Part shown: positions 1-8,114 of the stretch, piece after piece
Layout: the number at the start of each line of letters is the position of its first letter
How positions within the stretch are numbered: position 1 is the first letter of the stretch
Origin: Planctomicrobium piriforme
GTDB taxonomy: Bacteria; Planctomycetota; Planctomycetia; Planctomycetales; Planctomycetaceae
Direction: 5' to 3'
Length of the DNA: 47,232 nt
Assembly: GCA_945861445.1 (NCBI GenBank)
Contig: CAMAVF010000006.1
Location: 1-47,232, forward strand
The notes under the pieces: model-generated
What the model was told of the DNA's origin: nothing
Database searches by the model: none
The model's input: only the letters and a program-made list of their open reading frames with translations
Program-made: the position numbers and the translations under genes

Positions 1-68
1 AACCGCAGCCGATCTTCCTCAGAAAACGTCAGTCGAGTCATCCTTGACCCCTCACTCATCCTGCCCAT
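1..68 (-). CDS. Possible N-terminus of a gene running off the left edge
   Basis: On the minus strand an open frame begins with ATG at 68 (in-frame alternatives at 59 and 41) and stays open to the window edge. From the ATG at 41 it reads M-T-R-L-T-F-S-E-E-D-R-L-R. Only 13 to 22 residues are visible, so no family can be assigned. It is downstream of and in the same direction as the fragment at 92-409. It may equally be chance. Confidence 0.25.
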   Translation of the reverse strand, partial: MGRMSEGSRMTRLTFSEEDRLR

Positions 69-91
69 TCCCCATCAGACACCAACACCCA

Positions 92-409
92 TCATCCCAA
101 AAAACCAACGCCTCGCCAAGACCTCATTCCTTGCCGCGCGAAGTATAACAGAAAAGCATTTGACCCCAAAACCACCATGCCATCGATCTCTTCAAATGCT
201 CTTCCCCCCGGTGGCACATCAAAAGGATATTCCGCCGTGAGTTGACTCAAGCGAAATGCCCGCACAACTAAGTGTTCTAGAGCCTTCCCTTCTGCCCAAC
301 CTACTGCTGTTCCAGCTTTAATCTGTTCCCAAAGGTCCGCGAGTTCTTCCCAACCCATTTTTTCCACTGTTGAAATGTACTTCTCATCAGTATCACTCTT
401 GACCGCCAT
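92..409 (-). pseudogene. Restriction-endonuclease-like N-terminal fragment
   Basis: A 105-residue product is predicted from the ATG at 409, which has AGGAAA seven bases upstream. Residues 40 to 85 include GKALEHLVVRAFRL, then EYPFDV, then EEIDGMVVLG-NAFLL. This resembles the start of PD-(D/E)XK restriction-type domains, where a helix carrying a conserved Glu is followed by an IDG strand and then an E-x-K strand. Here the sequence after NAFLL no longer fits the expected E-C-K segment and runs into an unrelated 20-residue tail and a stop. I therefore read it as a nuclease cut before its catalytic Lys. It lies 28 bases downstream of ptsI on the same strand. A genuine small protein of unknown function is the alternative. 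Confidence 0.45.
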
Positions 410-437
410 GGGAATTTCCTGGAACACTTCCTCTGAA

Positions 438-2138
438 TTACACCTGATTGTCCGCCCAGAACTGCCGAACCGCTGCGCCCGTATTCAACTTTAACACTTG
501 CTCTGCCAACTGCGTCATCTTGTCGAGACGCAAAGCCTGGATGGCGCGGACCACCTGCACATAGTTCGTTCGCGAAACGCTCAGTTGCCGAGTCCCCATT
601 CCCAACAGCAATCCGGTCAAATGCGGATCGCCTGCCAGTTCGCCGCAGATTGTTGCTGGTTTGCCATGCGCCGCGGCACTGCGATTCAGGTTGGCGATCG
701 TTCTCAGCACGGCCGGCTGGAGGGCGTCGTGATAGGGTCCAACATACTCATCATCGCGGTCGGCGGCCAGCATGTACTGCGTCAAATCGTTCAGACCGAT
801 GGAGATCCCGTCGACTCGCGTGATCAGATCATCGATCAACAACGCCGCCGCCGGGACTTCGATCATGGTTACGACCTTGAACGGCAACTGTTCGCGAGAG
901 CGGCAGCCGCAAATCCGGCAGAGCTGTTCGAGAGTTTTCTCCAGCGTGTCCATCGAATCGACCATCGGCAGCAGAATGTTGATGGGACGTTCCCGGGCCA
1001 GCTTGGCGAGAACCCGGACTTGCGGGCGCAGGATGTCCTCGCGTTGCAGCAGCAGTCGAATCCCGCGGAGTCCCAGGCTGGGATTGCGGTTGATGGGAAA
1101 GTCGGCATAGGGCGGACATTTTTCCGCTCCGAAATCGACCAGGCGGATATTGAGCTCCCCCTGCCCGACCCGGTTCGAAACGTCGCGATAGATCTCGAGA
1201 CATTCTTCTTCGGACGGCCACCACAACCGGTCCATATAAAGGAATTCCGTGCGAAACAGCCCCACTCCGGCGGCCCCGTACTGCGCGACGGCGTCGGCTT
1301 CGGTCGGGTCGCTGATGTTGATCAGCAGTCGAATGGCGACTCCATCCTGCGTGATCGTCTGCAGCGACGCCGGTTCGGCCGGGGCTTCCACCGCCGGGAT
1401 GCTGTCGATGATCGCCGCCACCGTAGATAAATCGTCATCGGACGGATCGACGACGATCACCCCGTGCGGGCCGTCCAGGACAATCTCCGACCGGTTCGGG
1501 ATCTTTTCGCAGGTCGCCTGATTCAGCGTGATAAGGGGCAGACCAAACCCGCGGGCGAGAATCGCCGTGTGCGATTTCGGACCGCACGTTTCCGTCACGA
1601 AGCCAATCACTCCCTGGTGAGCGTACTTCACAAGCTCCGACGGAGTGAGCGACGGCGCCACGACAACGGCGTTGGCCCCCAGTTCATCGTCCGCCAGTGA
1701 GGCATCGGTCAGGCATTGAATCAGCCTGCGCCCGATATCGAGGATATCGGTGGCCTTATCCTGGGCCAGCGTGATATTGCTGGTCCGGAAGGTCGCATAG
1801 AGGCTTTTCACGACGCGTGACACGGCGGCCCCGGCCGATTGACCGTGTTGACGAATTTCGGCTTCCATCTGCGATAGGAATTTTGGATCGCGCAACAGAC
1901 TGCCATGCGCCGCGAAGATGCCGACTTCGGACGCCGAGATCTTTCCGGTCAGATGTCGCCGCATTTGATCCAGTTGAGCACTGGCCCGGCCGACCGCCGC
2001 ACTCAGACGTTCCAATTCCTGTTCCGGAGCCCCGGCAGCCGGAATGCTTTGGGCCGCCGCCAGCAGCGTGGGGGCGTCGACCACATGCGAAATCCCTCGC
2101 ACAATTCCCGGACTGATTGTTTTTCCCTGCAGAATCAT
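438..2138 (-). CDS. ptsI: Phosphoenolpyruvate-protein phosphotransferase (PTS enzyme I)
   Basis: The 566-residue product has the usual enzyme I length. It is the cytoplasmic first step of the PTS: it takes phosphate from PEP onto a histidine and passes it to HPr. The N-terminal swivelling domain contains GPKSHTAILAR with the phospho-acceptor at His190 (His189 in E. coli). The PEP-binding barrel shows LVDFGAEK, an MIEVPAAALL segment, SIGLNDLTQY, and ICGELAGD with the general acid at Cys498 (Cys502 in E. coli). All key residues are present, so it should be active. The ATG at 2138 has GGAA nine bases upstream. It lies 21 bases after the M24 peptidase on the same strand. No HPr or sugar permease gene is visible nearby, so in this organism it may serve regulation rather than sugar uptake; that is inference. 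Confidence 0.93.
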   Translation of the reverse strand: MILQGKTISPGIVRGISHVVDAPTLLAAAQSIPAAGAPEQELERLSAAVGRASAQLDQMRRHLTGKISASEVGIFAAHGSLLRDPKFLSQMEAEIRQHGQSAGAAVSRVVKSLYATFRTSNITLAQDKATDILDIGRRLIQCLTDASLADDELGANAVVVAPSLTPSELVKYAHQGVIGFVTETCGPKSHTAILARGFGLPLITLNQATCEKIPNRSEIVLDGPHGVIVVDPSDDDLSTVAAIIDSIPAVEAPAEPASLQTITQDGVAIRLLINISDPTEADAVAQYGAAGVGLFRTEFLYMDRLWWPSEEECLEIYRDVSNRVGQGELNIRLVDFGAEKCPPYADFPINRNPSLGLRGIRLLLQREDILRPQVRVLAKLARERPINILLPMVDSMDTLEKTLEQLCRICGCRSREQLPFKVVTMIEVPAAALLIDDLITRVDGISIGLNDLTQYMLAADRDDEYVGPYHDALQPAVLRTIANLNRSAAAHGKPATICGELAGDPHLTGLLLGMGTRQLSVSRTNYVQVVRAIQALRLDKMTQLAEQVLKLNTGAAVRQFWADNQV

Positions 2139-2159
2139 CAGTGCGGTTCCTCTGGATTG

Positions 2160-3329
2160 TTACAAACCAATTTCGTGCTGGCTGAGGCAAATGCTGCCGG
2201 TTTCGGTGATTTGGTAGTTGTGTTCGATGCGAATCCCGCCCACGCCGGGAACATACAGGCCGGGTTCCAGCGTCACCACGTCGCCCGTGAGCAGCACATC
2301 GTCGCTGAGCGGCACCAGGATGGGTGGCTCGGGATGGCCCAGACCCAGGCCGTGACCGGCGTGATGCGGGAAGAACTGACCGTAGCCCGCCTCTTCGAAA
2401 ACTTTCATGGTCGCGCGATGGACGTCCCGCGCGGCCGCGCCTGTCTTCAGAACACTCGTGCCGTGGGCCATCGCCGCCGTACACAGACTCAACAACAATT
2501 GTTGTGCTTCGGACGGATCGCCCACGCACAACGTGTTGGTGAAATCGCTGCGATAGCCATCCAGCACGACGGAATAGTCCAGAATGAGCATGTCGCCCGA
2601 CTGCAGGACATGGCCGGTGGGAGGCCCGCCAGCCTTGGGTGTCGTGGCGTTCGTCGCCCGGAAATCGCCGTAAATCTGAGCGGGACGGCCTGCCGTTTCG
2701 AGCACCGCCGCGTGCATTTCGCGATAAACGTCCCACTCGGAAATCCCATGCCGCACCACCTCCCGAGCCCGCAACAGCCCGGCTGCACCCGCCCGCATGC
2801 ATTCCAGCAGCAGGTCGATTTCGTCCGGCTGTTTGCTGCGGCGCAGTTCACGCAGCAAGGAGCCCAAGTCGATCGTATCGCACGTCCCCGAGCCTCGTTG
2901 GCGCAAAGTGTGGATCTCATGATCGAGACCCATAATCTCCCACGCGGCCAGGGGCATCCATTCCGCCTCCACCGCACCAACCCGCCCATACAGCCGCTCG
3001 GAGATGGACTTCACGGCGTTCAACAGAGCATGATCGCGATTGATGACGCTGTGCTGATGATCGTACCAGGGCTGAATGATCTCTTGATCGACATAGGGCT
3101 GACCGGCTGCCGATCGCCGCGTAAAGTTGTCGGCCAGCAACGTGACTTCGCCGTTGCGTTCCAGCAGCAATAAGCCCCGTTCGCCAGCAGAGAAACTGAG
3201 AGGATTAACGAGGAAGTTCGACAGGTAATAGACGTGTCGCGGGTCAGCCACCAGTAGCCATTCGAAACGCTCGGGGGTCCGCGCCCAGAGACGTTGCCGT
3301 CGTGCCAGGCAGCCCGATTGAGTCAACAT
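2160..3329 (-). CDS. M24-family Xaa-Pro aminopeptidase-like metallopeptidase
   Basis: From the ATG at 3329 the product is 389 residues. I chose this start because AAAGGAA lies about eight bases upstream; the frame stays open 30 codons further but those overlap the end of trxB. Residues 1 to 145 form a creatinase-like N-terminal domain and residues 165 to 385 the pita-bread catalytic domain. The five dinuclear metal ligands can be placed at Asp251 (LDYSVVL), Asp262 (SDFTNTL), His326 ([10 protein letters not shown]), Glu355 (LEPGLY) and Glu369 (RIEHNYQI). It would remove N-terminal residues ahead of proline in the cytoplasm. It lies 35 bases after trxB and 21 before ptsI, so the three are probably cotranscribed. 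A creatinase-like or dipeptidase role in the same family cannot be excluded. Confidence 0.85.
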   Translation of the reverse strand: MLTQSGCLARRQRLWARTPERFEWLLVADPRHVYYLSNFLVNPLSFSAGERGLLLLERNGEVTLLADNFTRRSAAGQPYVDQEIIQPWYDHQHSVINRDHALLNAVKSISERLYGRVGAVEAEWMPLAAWEIMGLDHEIHTLRQRGSGTCDTIDLGSLLRELRRSKQPDEIDLLLECMRAGAAGLLRAREVVRHGISEWDVYREMHAAVLETAGRPAQIYGDFRATNATTPKAGGPPTGHVLQSGDMLILDYSVVLDGYRSDFTNTLCVGDPSEAQQLLLSLCTAAMAHGTSVLKTGAAARDVHRATMKVFEEAGYGQFFPHHAGHGLGLGHPEPPILVPLSDDVLLTGDVVTLEPGLYVPGVGGIRIEHNYQITETGSICLSQHEIGL

Positions 3330-3364
3330 GCTGAAGTTCCTTTGCGGGCCCGCCGGAGGATTTA

Positions 3365-4420
3365 TTAATGAAAATTCTTCAACGCCAGCCAGCGTTCCGC
3401 ATCGAGTGCCGCCATGCAACCCGTCCCCGCTGCGGTGATCGCCTGACGGTAATAATCGTCCGCGACGTCTCCCGCTGCAAACACCCCTTCCACACTCGTG
3501 TAGGTCCTTTGCGGCGTCGTCCAGACGAGGTATTTCTTATCCGTCAGCTTCAACTGGCCCTTTAAGAAATCTGTATTGGGCGTATGCCCGATAGCGGCAA
3601 AATAGCCACCCGCTTCAACCTCTTCACTTTTTTCTGTCAGGAGATTCCGGATCCGCACGCCCGTGACCCCCTGCTTCTCATTTCCGAGGACTTCATCGAC
3701 CACCGAGTTCCACTTGATGTTGATCTTGGAATTCGCGAGAACGCGATCTGCCATGATCTTACTGGCGCGGAACGAATCGCGGCGATGGACCAGATGGACC
3801 TGCGAGGCGAAATGAGTCAGATAAGTCGCCTCTTCCATTGCACTATCGCCGCCGCCGACGACGACCAGCGGCTTATTGCGAAACCGCGGCAAGGCACCGT
3901 CACACACCGCACAGGCCGAGACGCCGTTGTTCTTGTAGGTCTCTTCGGAAGGCAACCCCAGGTAGTTGGCTCGGGCGCCCGTCGCGATGATCACGGAGAG
4001 AGCTTCGATCTCCTGCACGGCCCCATAACCGTCATCGGCCTTCATCTTGAAGGGATGCCGGGACAGATCGATCTCGGTGACGTCATTCGTGATAATCCGC
4101 GTACCGAAATTTACGGCCTGCTGGCGCATCAGTTCGAGCAACTCGGGACCGGTGATGCCATGCCCGGTATGATCGGCCAGAAAGCGGTCCGCGGGAACGG
4201 CACTCTTGACGTAGGCAGCCAAATCGCCGGTCGGAAAGCCGGGATAGTTTTCCACTTCTGAAGTCAGTGCCAATTGCCCCAGCGGCAAGGTTCCCTTGAT
4301 CCGATTTTCTTCGGTTTGGGCTCCTTCAATGACCAGCGGTTGCAGATTCGCCCGAGCTGCATAGATGGCGGCAGCCCAGCCGGCGGGGCCGGAACCGATA
4401 ATGACGACGCGTTCTGTCAC
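3365..4420 (-). CDS. trxB: Thioredoxin-disulfide reductase
   Basis: I start this gene at the GTG at 4420 because GGAG lies seven bases upstream and the protein then opens with [13 protein letters not shown], as expected for the family; an in-frame TTG at 4471 lacks such support. The 351-residue flavoprotein reduces thioredoxin with NADPH. The FAD-binding GSGPAG is at residues 9 to 14, the redox pair is C170-A-V-C173, the NADPH motif is [12 protein letters not shown], and a second FAD contact is GVFAAGDV. About 25 extra residues (roughly 65 to 90) sit between NYPGFP and ITGPELL compared with E. coli TrxB. I recall a similar insertion in other planctomycete reductases. It heads a minus-strand group with the M24 peptidase and ptsI and is divergent from the FHA gene. 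Confidence 0.93.
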   Translation of the reverse strand: MTERVVIIGSGPAGWAAAIYAARANLQPLVIEGAQTEENRIKGTLPLGQLALTSEVENYPGFPTGDLAAYVKSAVPADRFLADHTGHGITGPELLELMRQQAVNFGTRIITNDVTEIDLSRHPFKMKADDGYGAVQEIEALSVIIATGARANYLGLPSEETYKNNGVSACAVCDGALPRFRNKPLVVVGGGDSAMEEATYLTHFASQVHLVHRRDSFRASKIMADRVLANSKINIKWNSVVDEVLGNEKQGVTGVRIRNLLTEKSEEVEAGGYFAAIGHTPNTDFLKGQLKLTDKKYLVWTTPQRTYTSVEGVFAAGDVADDYYRQAITAAGTGCMAALDAERWLALKNFH

Positions 4421-4568
4421 GGAAGTACTCCGCTTGATCTGGACCAGGGGGAAAAAAGCTGTCTGCGGCAACGGATTCGACGCTGCGTTCGGAAATCATC
4501 TTCGCGCAATCGAACGAAAACTTCCAGCCTCTACCATCTTTCCGATCAATGCAATCGAATTCTGCGTT

Positions 4569-4577
4569 TGATATAAT
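4569..4577 (+). promoter_or_regulatory. Extended -10 promoter for the FHA/SBP5 operon
   Basis: The sequence TGATATAAT combines a perfect TATAAT (4572-4577) with the TG dinucleotide one base upstream, the extended -10 form that can work without a good -35 box. No TTGACA-like box is seen at the usual spacing. It lies 67 bases ahead of the ATG at 4644, in the divergent gap between trxB and the operon. Confidence 0.45.
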
Positions 4578-4643
4578 CAGGATTCGTTACACTGCGTCTT
4601 GAACGCGTTCGGTTCACTTCGGCCTAGATCCAGCGACAGCTTC

Positions 4644-7600
4644 ATGTCTGTTCTGCTCATTCAAAATGCCACCGGCGAGTCCGAAATTCGGGAACTCTCC
4701 AAGCGGGTCCCCATCGCCATTGGTCGGCATGGCACCAATGATATCCGCGTCCCGGAAGAGGACGTGGCCGTTCTGCATTGTCGCATCAGTTGGAACAGCC
4801 GCGGCTATGAAGTCGTGGCCGCGACGGAGCAAGGGATCGAATTCAATGGCCGGCGGATGTCCAATGCCATCCTGACCCTGGGCGATTGCCTGCAAGTCGG
4901 CAGCGTCACCCTGTTCTATTACGAGCAGCAGGCACAGGCCGAGGCTGCGTTGCGCGGTGAAACGGTCGAACCCGACGTCCCCGAATCCCTGGAAGAAAAA
5001 CGCATCGCCAAGGAGTTGAAGCAGGAAGCCATGCGCGGCAAACCCAAGCATGGCGAACTGAGCTCGACCCCCGTTCGGCCCAAAGCAGTCAAGCTGCCTC
5101 CGCGAGCCCCGTCGTCCTACGAGCAGCCGGTTGATCCGCTGGATGAGATTCCCATTCCACCGCGCAACGCGCCACCGGCTGCTGCAGAGCCGCGGCCGGG
5201 CATCTTCCGCTCCAAGCCCGTTCGGCCCGGTCAACAGGATCTGATGCGTTCGCCGTTGGTCACGACTCTGGGCATTGGAACCATCATTCTGGTCATGATG
5301 TCGCTGGCGTTGTGGTTCGTGATCGGTCGCGATTCCTCGCAAAAAGCCTATCAACTGGCCATTTCCGAGATGGAGCAAAAACGCTTCGCGCAAGCCATCG
5401 CCCAACTCGAAACATTTATCAAGACCTACCCCAGCCATCGGTACACGTCAGCCGCCCGGCATGCGTTGGGTCTGGCCCTGATCGAACAGCCGATCAGCGG
5501 AGCTGCCCCCGCCTGGGATCGCGGCTTGAAAGCGCTCGACGACTACCTCACTGCACACCGGCGAGACAAAGATTTCTCGGACGTCCTGCCCAAAGTCCTG
5601 GATCTGGCCGAACGGATCGGAAAGGGTGCTGCAGAGAGTGCCGGAACTCAAAAGAAGCCGGAATTGCTGACCATTTCGACCAATGCCTCCCGACTGTTGC
5701 AACAATACAGTCCGGTCGACAAGCCTCCCAAGCAGGCGCTGCTGGAAATTGACACGGCCGTGCAACTGGCCGAGGCAGCGATTCGCAAGCACGAGACTTA
5801 TCAACAGGCACTCGCTCAGATTGACAAAAGTCTGAAGGCGAACACCCCCTTCGCGGCCTTCGATACGCGCCGCAAACTGTTGCTGAAATATCCCGAATTG
5901 GAAACCGAGAAGGACCTGCAGGCGCGCCTGAAGCAGGCCCTGGAAGCCGAACGCAAGCTGACAGTTCGATCGGCTCTGGACCAGGCAGCCCACACTGCCG
6001 AGTTGCCCGCGACGGTGGCCTTGCCCGCCTTGAACCTGGTGCGGCAGACGCGAACTCGGGCGGACACGGTGCCGGGGGGCACGAATGTGTTTACCGTCGC
6101 GCAGGATTGCTGTTTCGCAGCGGACAGCCTGACCGGGGTTTTACAATGGCGACGTGTCATTGGAACCGACACGCCCTTCCCGCCTCATCAAGTTTCCCTG
6201 GACGTACTGGGGCTATTGCTGTTCGATACTCGCGTCAATGAGCTGATTCTGGTTCGCCAGCGGGACGGTGTGCTGATCTGGCGACAAGCCTTATCGGCCC
6301 CCGCGGCGGCCGCTCCGCTGGTGCATTCTGGTCAGGTGTTTATTCCCACCCGCGATGGCCGGCTGTGTCAACTGGATGCGGTCACGGGCAAGCTGACGAC
6401 GCAATTAAAATTCTCGCAGCCGTTGGTCACCTCGCCACTGCTGGCGGCCAATGGCGAACGTCTCATCGTGGCCGGAGCCCGCGCGGTCCTCTACTCGCTC
6501 AATTACCGGCCGTTGGAATGCGTCGCCGTGACCTACACCGGGCACGCTCCGGGCTCCATTCAATCACCCTTAATGAAGATGGGTGATTTCCTGCTAACCG
6601 CCGAAAACGACCGCCAGGATTCCGCGCAGCTGCGCGTGTGGGATATTTCTACCGCAGATAAGCCATTAACTCGGTTGGCCACGGCTCGGGTGAAGGGCCA
6701 AGTCCGAGACCCCGCTGTCCTGCGCGGCAAGCAACTGATTGTCCCTTCCAGTCCCGAACAGTTGTCGTCGTTTACCGTGTCCGATGAAAAGGGCGAGCAG
6801 GCACTGGCTCCGGCGGGAACTTATCAAGCCGAGCGTCCTCAAGGGGGGCCGATCTATGTCACGCTGGGGCCCGACAACGAAGTGTGGATGACCAGCAGCA
6901 GTCTGCGACGCCTGCAGACCGGTCCCGACAGTCTGCTGCCTCAAAAGGGCGAACTCGGCCTGGGAATTTCCACGCAGCCCGTCCAGGTTCTCGATCAAGT
7001 CTTGTACGCGACGTCGCGCGTCCCGTGGAATTCCGCAACCTACTTCCTGGCGGCAGACCGGCAGCAGATGGTTTCCCAATGGCTCAGCGTATTGGCCAGC
7101 CGGGTGATCGTCGCGGGGACGACTCCGGCCAACGACGGCTCTCTCGCCTTGTTGACCGATGCGGGAGATGTCTTCGCGTTAACCGCTGCGAAACTGAAGG
7201 CGGGTGGCGTTGATATCCGGCCGGTCACCACCCTGCCCGTCCCCACCGGTCTGACCGGGGCCCTGGGGGGGACCGTACTGTCCAACGGACGTCTGGCCGC
7301 CTGGTGCGGTGGCTCCCAGGCCAAGCTATGGTTGTTGAATTCCGATGGCATCGTGATCCGCGAATCCAAACTTGCCGAACCGCTGGAAGCGGTCCCCATT
7401 CTGTTGAGCGGCGGGATGCTGCTGCCCTTGCCGGGAAAACTGCGGTTGATCGAAACACCCGACTTCAAGGGGACGATCGAGGACCTGATGCCGGCGGTCG
7501 ATCCTCAACGACCGGCCCGCTGGAAAGGGGTGCTGTCGCTGGATGAAAAGCAGGCCATTGCCGTCACCGATCAGGGGCGAGTCATTCGGGCCCAAGTGCG

Positions 7601-8114
7601 TGCCGAGCCGGTGCCGCATGTCGCCGAAGTAAGCTCCCTCGAATTGAAGACCGCCGTCGAGCAACCGCCGGTACGGATTGGCAATCGGGTCTACCTCGCC
7701 ACGGGCAAGCAACTGCAAAGTCTGGACGTGGGCACGCTGGAAAGCCGTGGGTCGGCGGCCCTGCCCGAGGTCGTATCACAAGGCCCGTGGGTCGTCGACA
7801 AGCTGCTGATCATGGTCTGTGGCCGCGGCCAGTTGGTCGCCATTCGGAGCGAACCGCTGGAAGTCGCCTGGAAGCAGCAACTGTCAGCGGGTGGTCTCAC
7901 CGGACCGCCACTGCTGCGCGGAGACCAGTTGCTGTTCACCTCTCAATCGGGCGAAATCTCATTGCAAAAAGTCGCCGACGGAACGGTCGTTCGCAAGTTC
8001 TCCTGCGGCCAGCCACTCGCCCTGGGACCGGTGGCTTTGCAGGAACAGGTATTCGTCGGCAGTTTGGATGGCAGCGTTTTGCTGCTGAACGCATGGCTGG
8101 AGGCGACGCCATGA
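4644..8114 (+). CDS. FHA-domain membrane protein with TPR and PQQ-like propeller
   Basis: The product is 1156 residues from the ATG at 4644. A TTG 45 bases earlier is in frame but poorer. Residues 1 to about 95 form an FHA domain (IGRHGTNDIRV at about 27, then the LHCRI strand and NGRRM loop), a fold that binds phosphothreonine. A charged, proline-rich linker follows. Residues about 203 to 227 form one transmembrane helix. Residues about 233 to 300 look like TPR helices (AYQLAISEMEQKRFAQAI). From about 460 to the end, repeats such as DGRLCQLDAVTGKL suggest one or two PQQ-type beta-propellers. The expected topology is FHA in the cytoplasm and propeller outside. It opens a three-gene operon and its stop overlaps the next start (ATGA at 8111-8114). 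It could couple phosphothreonine signalling to an extracytoplasmic scaffold; that role is inferred. Confidence 0.8.
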   Translation: MSVLLIQNATGESEIRELSKRVPIAIGRHGTNDIRVPEEDVAVLHCRISWNSRGYEVVAATEQGIEFNGRRMSNAILTLGDCLQVGSVTLFYYEQQAQAEAALRGETVEPDVPESLEEKRIAKELKQEAMRGKPKHGELSSTPVRPKAVKLPPRAPSSYEQPVDPLDEIPIPPRNAPPAAAEPRPGIFRSKPVRPGQQDLMRSPLVTTLGIGTIILVMMSLALWFVIGRDSSQKAYQLAISEMEQKRFAQAIAQLETFIKTYPSHRYTSAARHALGLALIEQPISGAAPAWDRGLKALDDYLTAHRRDKDFSDVLPKVLDLAERIGKGAAESAGTQKKPELLTISTNASRLLQQYSPVDKPPKQALLEIDTAVQLAEAAIRKHETYQQALAQIDKSLKANTPFAAFDTRRKLLLKYPELETEKDLQARLKQALEAERKLTVRSALDQAAHTAELPATVALPALNLVRQTRTRADTVPGGTNVFTVAQDCCFAADSLTGVLQWRRVIGTDTPFPPHQVSLDVLGLLLFDTRVNELILVRQRDGVLIWRQALSAPAAAAPLVHSGQVFIPTRDGRLCQLDAVTGKLTTQLKFSQPLVTSPLLAANGERLIVAGARAVLYSLNYRPLECVAVTYTGHAPGSIQSPLMKMGDFLLTAENDRQDSAQLRVWDISTADKPLTRLATARVKGQVRDPAVLRGKQLIVPSSPEQLSSFTVSDEKGEQALAPAGTYQAERPQGGPIYVTLGPDNEVWMTSSSLRRLQTGPDSLLPQKGELGLGISTQPVQVLDQVLYATSRVPWNSATYFLAADRQQMVSQWLSVLASRVIVAGTTPANDGSLALLTDAGDVFALTAAKLKAGGVDIRPVTTLPVPTGLTGALGGTVLSNGRLAAWCGGSQAKLWLLNSDGIVIRESKLAEPLEAVPILLSGGMLLPLPGKLRLIETPDFKGTIEDLMPAVDPQRPARWKGVLSLDEKQAIAVTDQGRVIRAQVRAEPVPHVAEVSSLELKTAVEQPPVRIGNRVYLATGKQLQSLDVGTLESRGSAALPEVVSQGPWVVDKLLIMVCGRGQLVAIRSEPLEVAWKQQLSAGGLTGPPLLRGDQLLFTSQSGEISLQKVADGTVVRKFSCGQPLALGPVALQEQVFVGSLDGSVLLLNAWLEATP

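Noticed and set aside
1905-3173. Long plus-strand open frame (about 420 codons) opposite ptsI and the M24 peptidase
   Set aside because: It is antisense to two genes with complete catalytic motifs, has low-complexity Gln/His/Arg composition and no family resemblance; high G+C opens such frames.
7787-8110. N-terminal extension of the SBP5-fusion gene by 108 codons
   Set aside because: It overlaps the propeller gene in another frame; the ATG at 8111 overlapping the previous stop is the natural start.
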